From Meiothermus ruber DSM 1279 (GTDB taxonomy: Bacteria > Deinococcota > Deinococci > Deinococcales > Thermaceae): a stretch of 64,000 bases of DNA. Made by a program: the position numbers and the translations under genes. Below, in pieces: positions 58,175 through 64,000 of this stretch. Under the pieces are notes generated by a model. The model searched no databases and had not been told where the DNA came from. It saw only the letters and a list, made by a program, of their open reading frames with translations. Numbering within the stretch: the first letter of the stretch is position 1; the number at the start of each line of letters is the position of its first letter. Location: contig NC_013946.1 of NCBI RefSeq assembly GCF_000024425.1, positions 682,001 through 746,000 of the forward strand, in the 5' to 3' direction.

Positions 58175-59179
58175 CTAGCCCCGGGCAGCCTCCAGGCTCC
58201 CGTAGAGCGTCCACCAGGGTTTGGCACCTTTAGCCAGCACCTGGTTGAGCAACTGGATGTTCTTCACGCCCTGATCCGATAGCCAGGCCTCGAGGGCCTC
58301 CAGGCCCTGTTTGGCATAGACCGGAATCCCGTCCTGCCAGGTGGCCCGCCCACACAGCACCCCGCTGAAGGGCACCCCGGCCTCGGCGGCCATCTCCAGC
58401 GACTCGCGGAAGACCGCATCGCTGACCCCCGCCGAGAGGTAGATGAAGGGCTTGCCGGCAGCGCTGGCGGTGTCTTTGAGGAACTGAAGGGCCTGGGCGC
58501 GGGTGTAGGCTTCCTCGCCCTTAAAGCCCAGGGTGCCGCTGGTATAGGCGATGTTGAAGGGCAGCTCCACCTTGAGCACGTCCACCCCGTAGCGGTCTTT
58601 GGAGAACTCCTCCATGTACTTGGCTACGTAGCGGGGCTTGACCTTGGCGAACTCAAGGCCCTCGCCCAGCTGGTCGTTGTAGGCGATGGGCTCCAGGAAG
58701 AAGGGCACCTCCAGTGCGGCGCACTCGGCCCCGACCCGCTCGATAAAGGCGTGCTTGATATTGTTGATCTTGGGGTCGTCCTCGGGGTTGTAGTAAAGCA
58801 GAATTTTGACCGCATCCCCCCCAAGCTCCACAATCCGCCGCACGCTGAGGTCGGGCAGCAGGTCGGGCAGGCGGCCCGGGGTGCTGGTGTCGTACCCCGA
58901 TTTCTCGTAGGCCAGCAGCACACCGGTGCCAGGGGCTTTGTGCTTGAGCGCCGGCAGCCCGTACTCGGTGTCCATCAGGATGGCCGAGGCGTAGGGGGTG
59001 AGGATCTTGACCACCGCGGTTTTGAACTCGGTCAGCTCGGCGTCGCTCACCTCGGCGCCGCGGGCCTTGGCAATGGCTTTGCGCAAGGAGCCCCGCTGAT
59101 CCATAGCAGCGGCTGCAATCACACCCCGGTCGTCGGCACAGGCCTGTATCCGTTCAAACTTTCCTTTGCTGAGTCCCAT
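58175..59179 (-). CDS. Tagatose-1,6-bisphosphate aldolase-like (LacD family) class I aldolase
   Basis: 334 residues from the ATG at 59179, with TGGAGAAAACT upstream. It resembles the LacD/class I aldolase family: AADDRGVIAAAAMDQRGSLRKAI near the start, MDTEYGLPAL, VDVLKVELPFNI with the probable Schiff-base Lys, and FIYLSAGVSDAVFRESLEMAAEAG. Family members split tagatose- or fructose-bisphosphate and related ketose phosphates. A divergent sugar kinase gene starts 102 bases away, so the two may act in one sugar pathway. Confidence 0.82.
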   Translation of the reverse strand: MGLSKGKFERIQACADDRGVIAAAAMDQRGSLRKAIAKARGAEVSDAELTEFKTAVVKILTPYASAILMDTEYGLPALKHKAPGTGVLLAYEKSGYDTSTPGRLPDLLPDLSVRRIVELGGDAVKILLYYNPEDDPKINNIKHAFIERVGAECAALEVPFFLEPIAYNDQLGEGLEFAKVKPRYVAKYMEEFSKDRYGVDVLKVELPFNIAYTSGTLGFKGEEAYTRAQALQFLKDTASAAGKPFIYLSAGVSDAVFRESLEMAAEAGVPFSGVLCGRATWQDGIPVYAKQGLEALEAWLSDQGVKNIQLLNQVLAKGAKPWWTLYGSLEAARG

Positions 59180-59281
59180 AGTTTTCTCCACCCACAAGTC
59201 TACCCTACCGGTGGGCTTTTGCTGGAGGCGTGGAGGGCGTGGGCCTGTTAGACTCTTCATTAAGTTTTGGCGGGAGGAAGC

Positions 59282-60202
59282 ATGCTGATTGTTGCTGGTG
59301 AAGCGCTGATCGATATGACCCCCGTAGCACACAACGGCGGTACCGCCTATGTGCCGCACCCCGGGGGTTCCCCTTACAACGTAGCCATGGGCGCGGGCCG
59401 TCTGGGTACGCCCACCGCGTTTCTGGGATGTATCTCGCAGGATGCCTTTGGGCAGCGCCTGCGAAGCCACCTGGCCGCCAGCGGGGTCAGCCTGGAGTAC
59501 GTAAAAGAAAGCGAGCACCTGACCACCCTGGCCCTGGTGACCCCTTCCGAGTCGGGTGAGTTTTTCTCGTTTTACTGCGAAAATACCGCCGACCGTTTGC
59601 TCTACCCCGAAGACCTGCCAGCGGCGCTACCGGCCAATGCAGCCCTGCACTTTGGCTCGTATTCGCTGGTGCTGGAGCCCGGGGCCTCGAGCCTCGAGCT
59701 CCTCATGCGGCGCGAGGCCCGCCGCCGGCTGATCTCGCTCGACCCCAACGTGCGGCCCTTTTTGATCCCCAACCGCGAGGCCTACCTCGAGCGCCTCCTG
59801 GCCTGGCTCGAGCAGGTCGACCTGGTCAAGGTGAGCCAGGCCGACCTCGAGTGGCTCTACCCCGGGGCCGACCTGGAAAGCATCGCCCAGGAGTGGAAAC
59901 AGCTAGGCCCGGCCCTGGTGGTCGTAACCCAGGGCGGTCGGGGGGCTTTGGCTGTGACCGGGCAGGCCGTCCTGCGCGTGCAGGCCCCCCAGGTGGATGT
60001 GGTGGACACGGTGGGGGCTGGCGATGCCTTCATGTCGGGCGTTTTGAGCTGGCTGTGGCAGCACGGCGCCTGGTCGCGAGCAGCGCTGGAGTCGCTAACG
60101 GGTGAGCAGGTTACAGACCTGCTGAACTTCGCGGCTAAAGTTGCGGCCATCACCTGCACCCGGGCCGGGGCCAACCCGCCCTGGCGGGCCGAGCTGGCCT
60201 AG
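59282..60202 (+). CDS. Fructokinase-like PfkB sugar kinase
   Basis: 306 residues from the ATG at 59282, with GGGAGGAAGC upstream. Landmarks are GEALIDMTPV and PGGSPYNVAMGAGRLGTPTAFLGCISQDAFG (substrate side), SLDPNVRP, and VDTVGAGDAFMSGVLSWL with the catalytic Asp near residue 245. These fit fructokinase better than ribokinase. It diverges from the LacD-like aldolase, suggesting kinase and aldolase act in sequence. Confidence 0.85.
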   Translation: MLIVAGEALIDMTPVAHNGGTAYVPHPGGSPYNVAMGAGRLGTPTAFLGCISQDAFGQRLRSHLAASGVSLEYVKESEHLTTLALVTPSESGEFFSFYCENTADRLLYPEDLPAALPANAALHFGSYSLVLEPGASSLELLMRREARRRLISLDPNVRPFLIPNREAYLERLLAWLEQVDLVKVSQADLEWLYPGADLESIAQEWKQLGPALVVVTQGGRGALAVTGQAVLRVQAPQVDVVDTVGAGDAFMSGVLSWLWQHGAWSRAALESLTGEQVTDLLNFAAKVAAITCTRAGANPPWRAELA

Positions 60203-60210
60203 ACGGTATT

Positions 60211-60615
60211 TCACAGGCGATACTGCTCGTCCGAGACTGGCTCGAGCCAGTCGGTGCTCACCCCCTCCACCGCGGCCTGCATAGCCAGGTGAACCATGGC
60301 GTGGGTGGGGCTGGCCCCGTGCCAGTGCTTTTCGCCGGGGGCAAAGTAGATGGTGTCGCCGGCTTTCATCTCACGCACCGGCTCACCCCAGCGCTGGAAC
60401 CAGCCAATCCCCGCCTCCACGTGCAAAACCTGCCCTTGGGGGTGGGTGTGCCAGGCGGTGCGGGCCCCCGGCGCAAACATCACCCGCAGCAGGTGCAGGT
60501 GCATGGGGGCGGGCGTGACCACCAGCTCGCTCAGGTACACCGTGCCGGTAAACCACCCGGGCTTGCCCAGGCGGGTAGGGGCCTGGGGTACGAAGGTTTT
60601 CCACGGGTTTTCCAT
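60211..60615 (-). CDS. Cupin-domain protein
   Basis: 134 residues from the ATG at 60615. A single beta-barrel cupin fold with the metal motif in RTAWHTHPQGQVLHVEAGIGWFQRWG and the second His motif in GEKHWHGASPTHAMVHLAM. It belongs to the small cupin_2 group near carboxymuconolactone-decarboxylase-associated or quercetinase-like proteins; substrate unknown. Convergent with the kinase gene, 8 bases apart. TAAACT lies 7 bases before the ATG. Confidence 0.82.
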   Translation of the reverse strand: MENPWKTFVPQAPTRLGKPGWFTGTVYLSELVVTPAPMHLHLLRVMFAPGARTAWHTHPQGQVLHVEAGIGWFQRWGEPVREMKAGDTIYFAPGEKHWHGASPTHAMVHLAMQAAVEGVSTDWLEPVSDEQYRL

Positions 60616-60643
60616 GGCTTTAAGTTTACGGCCTCGAGGCCGC

Positions 60644-61690
60644 CTAGAAAGCCCGCTCATACTGCACCGGCCAGACCCTGGTGCCCAGGGCCTGGGCGGC
60701 CCGGTAGGGCCAGTACGGCTCCCGTAGCAAGACCCGGCCCAGAAGAACCAGGTCGGCCTGGTTTTCCTGAAGAACAGCCTCGGCTTGTAAGGGCTCGGTA
60801 ATGAGACCCACCGCCCCTGTGGACAAGCCTGTGGATAAGCGCACCTGAGCGGCAAAGGGCACCTGGTAGCCGGGGCCAACCGGAATCTTCACCCCCGCTA
60901 CAGCCCCGCCCGAGGAGCAGTCCAGCAAATCTACGCCGCGCTGCCGCAATTCCCCGGCAAAAACCACCGTGTCGGTGATGTCCCAGCCCCCTTCCACCCA
61001 GTCGCTGGCCGAGACCCGCACCAAAAGCGGCAGCTCGGCGGGCCAGACCTCCCGCACCGCCTCTGCGACCTCGAGCGGGAAGCGCATGCGGTTTTCACGA
61101 CTGCCCCCGTAGCGGTCGGTGCGCTGGTTGGTGAGGGGCGACAAAAACGAGTGCAGCAGGTAGCCGTGGGCCATGTGAATCTCCAACACTTCAAACCCTG
61201 CCGCCAGGGCCCGCCGGGCCGCTTGCCGAAAGGCCTGGCGTACCTCGTCCAGGCCTGCTTCGTCGAGGGCTTGGGGTATGGGCCAGCCCTCTTGAAAGGG
61301 CAGGGGGCTGGGGGCTACCGGTGTCCAGCGGTGAAGGGGCTTCCCCCCCTGCCACGGACTGGCCGTACCTGCCTTGCGCCCGGCATGGGCAATCTGGATG
61401 CCCGGCACCGCCCCGGCGTAGCGGATGCGCCGGGTAAGCTCTTTTAGCCCGACGACGTGCTCGTCCGACCAGAGGCCCAGGTCGTCCGGGCTGATCACCC
61501 CCCGGGCCTCCACCGCGGTGGCCTCCACGATCACCAGCCCCACCCCCCCGATGGCCCGGGTGGGGTAGTGCAGCAGATGCCAGTCGGTCACGTGCCCATC
61601 CTGGGCCGAGTACTGGCACATGGGTGACATGGCGATACGGTTTTTGAGAGAGACAGAACGCAGTTGCAGGGGGCTAAAGAGCAGGCTCAT
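60644..61690 (-). CDS. Old-yellow-enzyme family flavoprotein (YqjM-like)
   Basis: FMN-dependent NADPH:enone reductase, 348 residues from the ATG at 61690. The YqjM-type N-terminus [32 protein letters not shown] includes the Cys that tunes the flavin. Further motifs are [63 protein letters not shown] and [21 protein letters not shown] lies 7 bases before the ATG, consistent with a leaderless mRNA. Confidence 0.92.
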   Translation of the reverse strand: MSLLFSPLQLRSVSLKNRIAMSPMCQYSAQDGHVTDWHLLHYPTRAIGGVGLVIVEATAVEARGVISPDDLGLWSDEHVVGLKELTRRIRYAGAVPGIQIAHAGRKAGTASPWQGGKPLHRWTPVAPSPLPFQEGWPIPQALDEAGLDEVRQAFRQAARRALAAGFEVLEIHMAHGYLLHSFLSPLTNQRTDRYGGSRENRMRFPLEVAEAVREVWPAELPLLVRVSASDWVEGGWDITDTVVFAGELRQRGVDLLDCSSGGAVAGVKIPVGPGYQVPFAAQVRLSTGLSTGAVGLITEPLQAEAVLQENQADLVLLGRVLLREPYWPYRAAQALGTRVWPVQYERAF

Positions 61691-61835
61691 AGCGCGGATT
61701 CTACGCCCTGGGCGGGCCGGGTTTGTGGACTTCAATACATAACGCTTTTTCTTCACCGGGCGAGTGATACGATAGACGAGAGTGGAAGAAAAAAGTTATA
61801 CTAAGTACAAGAAGTTTTGTAAGGAGGTGAAGCAA

Positions 61836-61895
61836 AAGCCGAATGCCAAAAGCCAGATGCCAAAAACTGTAGCGGCTTTGGGCCTTCTGCTTTCA
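61836..61895. repeat. Small imperfect repeats before the acyl-CoA dehydrogenase
   Basis: The stretch holds two tandem-like copies (GAATGCCAAAAGCC, CAGATGCCAAAAACT). A partly complementary segment (GGCTTTGGGCCTTCTGCTTT) could fold back on them. Its simple composition differs from the flanks. It may be a dispersed repeat, or a leader controlling the gene; a strong AAGGAGGTGA site upstream precedes a 9-codon frame. Confidence 0.35.
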
Positions 61896-61898
61896 GCC

Positions 61899-63044
<1,146 letters not shown>

Positions 63045-63124
63045 CTTGTAGGGGCAGCCCTGGTGGCTGTTTGCTCGCAGCCAGGGTGCAGAAGCTAAGA
63101 GTTTTTGCACGATATGGAGGAGAG

Positions 63125-63871
63125 ATGAAGTTCATTGCGGTTATTCGACAGGTTCCAGACGGTGAGTCCCGCCTCAAGATCGAGGGGGGTAAGGTAGACC
63201 TGGGCGGGGTCACCATGATCCTCGATCAGATGGACGAGTGGGCGGTGGAGGAGGTCATCCGGCTACAGGAGAAGCACGGGGGCGAGAGCGTGGTGGTGGC
63301 CCTGGGCCCCGAGCGCTTTGAGGAGGCCATCCGCACCGCACTGGCCATGGGCATTGACCGGGCCATCCACCTGGTGGCCGAGGGCTACCTTGATCCCATC
63401 TCGCAGGCCGAGGCCCTGGCCGAGGTCATCCGGGCCGAGGCCCCCACCCTGGTCTTTACCGGCGGGCAGCAGGCCGACTGGGACTCGCAGGCCCTGGGGC
63501 CGGCCCTGGCCGAGGCCCTCTCGTGGCCGGTGGTGAGCTGGACGACCCAGATCGAGCTGGAAGGCGAGACCCAGGCCAGAGCCAGGCACGACCTTGACGA
63601 GGGCGCCGAGGTGGTGCGGGTGGCCTTGCCGGCGGTATTTACCAGCCAGCAGGGTCTGAACGAGCCGCGCTACCCCACCCTGCCCGGCATCATGAAGGCC
63701 AAACGCAAGGAGCTGAAAAAGGTTCCGGTGAGCGCTGGCAGCAAGGTGGAGATTCTGGAGCAGGCCATCCAGGAGAAAAGCCGCCTGAACAGGATGATCG
63801 ACGGCAAAGACCCGGTGGCCGCTGCCCACGAGCTGGTGCGGCTTTTGCACGAAGAGGCCAAGGTTATTTAA
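63125..63871 (+). CDS. etfB: Electron transfer flavoprotein beta subunit
   Basis: 248 residues from the ATG at 63125, with ATGGAGGAG upstream. It starts MKFIAVIRQVPD and has the ETF-beta outline ILDQMDEWAVEEVIRLQEKHGG, ALAMGIDRAIHLVAEG, FTGGQQADWDSQALGPALAEAL and LPGIMKAKRKELKKV. With the alpha subunit it carries electrons from acyl-CoA dehydrogenases to the quinone pool. etfA starts 22 bases later. Confidence 0.94.
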   Translation: MKFIAVIRQVPDGESRLKIEGGKVDLGGVTMILDQMDEWAVEEVIRLQEKHGGESVVVALGPERFEEAIRTALAMGIDRAIHLVAEGYLDPISQAEALAEVIRAEAPTLVFTGGQQADWDSQALGPALAEALSWPVVSWTTQIELEGETQARARHDLDEGAEVVRVALPAVFTSQQGLNEPRYPTLPGIMKAKRKELKKVPVSAGSKVEILEQAIQEKSRLNRMIDGKDPVAAAHELVRLLHEEAKVI

Positions 63872-63893
63872 ATCGAGCCAATTGGAGGAGCGC

Positions 63894-64000
63894 ATGATTC
63901 TAGTTGTCCTGGAACACGACGGCCAGCGCCTGCGCAAAGGCGCTCTGGAAGCCATCAGCCGGGCCCGGCAGCTCAGCGCTTTGGGCCCCGCCGCAGGGGT
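63894..64000 (+). CDS. etfA: Electron transfer flavoprotein alpha subunit, N-terminal part
   Basis: The ORF begins at the ATG at 63894 behind TTGGAGGAGCGC and continues past the window end. The visible start (MILVVLEHDGQRLRKGALEAISRAR) matches the usual ETF-alpha N-terminus. Only about 35 residues can be seen; position after etfB supports the call. Confidence 0.9.
   Translation, partial: MILVVLEHDGQRLRKGALEAISRARQLSALGPAAG

Overview
The window is chromosomal DNA of a member of the Thermales, most likely Meiothermus. The evidence is the high GC content, the fused caa3 cytochrome oxidase (subunit II joined to cytochrome c, subunit I joined to subunit III, A2-type helix VI motif), pyrR-pyrB-pyrC behind an attenuator, the cinA-thpR-recA cluster, many exported proteins whose signal peptides end in AQA-like sites, and several genes whose start codon lies 5-7 bases after a TATAAT-like box (leaderless mRNAs). 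The genus is inferred from gene content; no database was searched.

Layout. 1-5250: heme A synthesis (ctaA, ctaB) and the caa3 oxidase genes, closed by a terminator. 5268-10552: an accessory stretch between tRNA-Lys and the tRNA-Glu/tRNA-Val pair. It holds an IS5-family relic, an IS982-family element with a 5-bp target duplication, a shrunken ISKra4-like element with an 8-bp target duplication, and a decaying three-gene module of unknown function. 10678-16932: a DUF4384 exported protein, a 23-codon leaderless ORF between two terminators, a Rieske oxygenase, a small exported barrel-like protein, a carboxylesterase, a GlcE-like fragment, an alpha/beta hydrolase and a Fur/PerR regulator. 17036-23080 (minus): a divergent hemC, a UbiD decarboxylase, a YraN protein and a PASTA protein with a possible relic of a kinase N-lobe. 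23252-33087: a methyltransferase, a PfkB kinase, tRNA-Trp, rarA, a degenerate GGDEF membrane protein, an aminotransferase behind a structured leader RNA, dnaJ, an AT-rich AlbA_2/Schlafen-like gene, mmsA and a hicBA pair. 33135-39100: rny, recA, thpR, cinA and a ygfZ-like gene.

39231-54231 (minus) is a five-gene, about 15-kb apparent operon for exported proteins. It encodes one small protein, three large DUF11-type repeat proteins, and a 1862-residue protein with Ig-like repeats followed by what looks like an outer-membrane beta-barrel. It is preceded by a leader that can form a pseudoknot and ends in an intrinsic terminator just upstream of the first ribosome binding site. This is the best candidate in the window for an undescribed system.

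54553-64000: a lipoprotein gene, the pyrimidine genes pyrR-pyrB-pyrC with a leader peptide running through an attenuator, a LacD-like aldolase next to a divergent fructokinase-like gene, a cupin, a YqjM-like flavoprotein, and an acyl-CoA dehydrogenase followed by etfB and the start of etfA.
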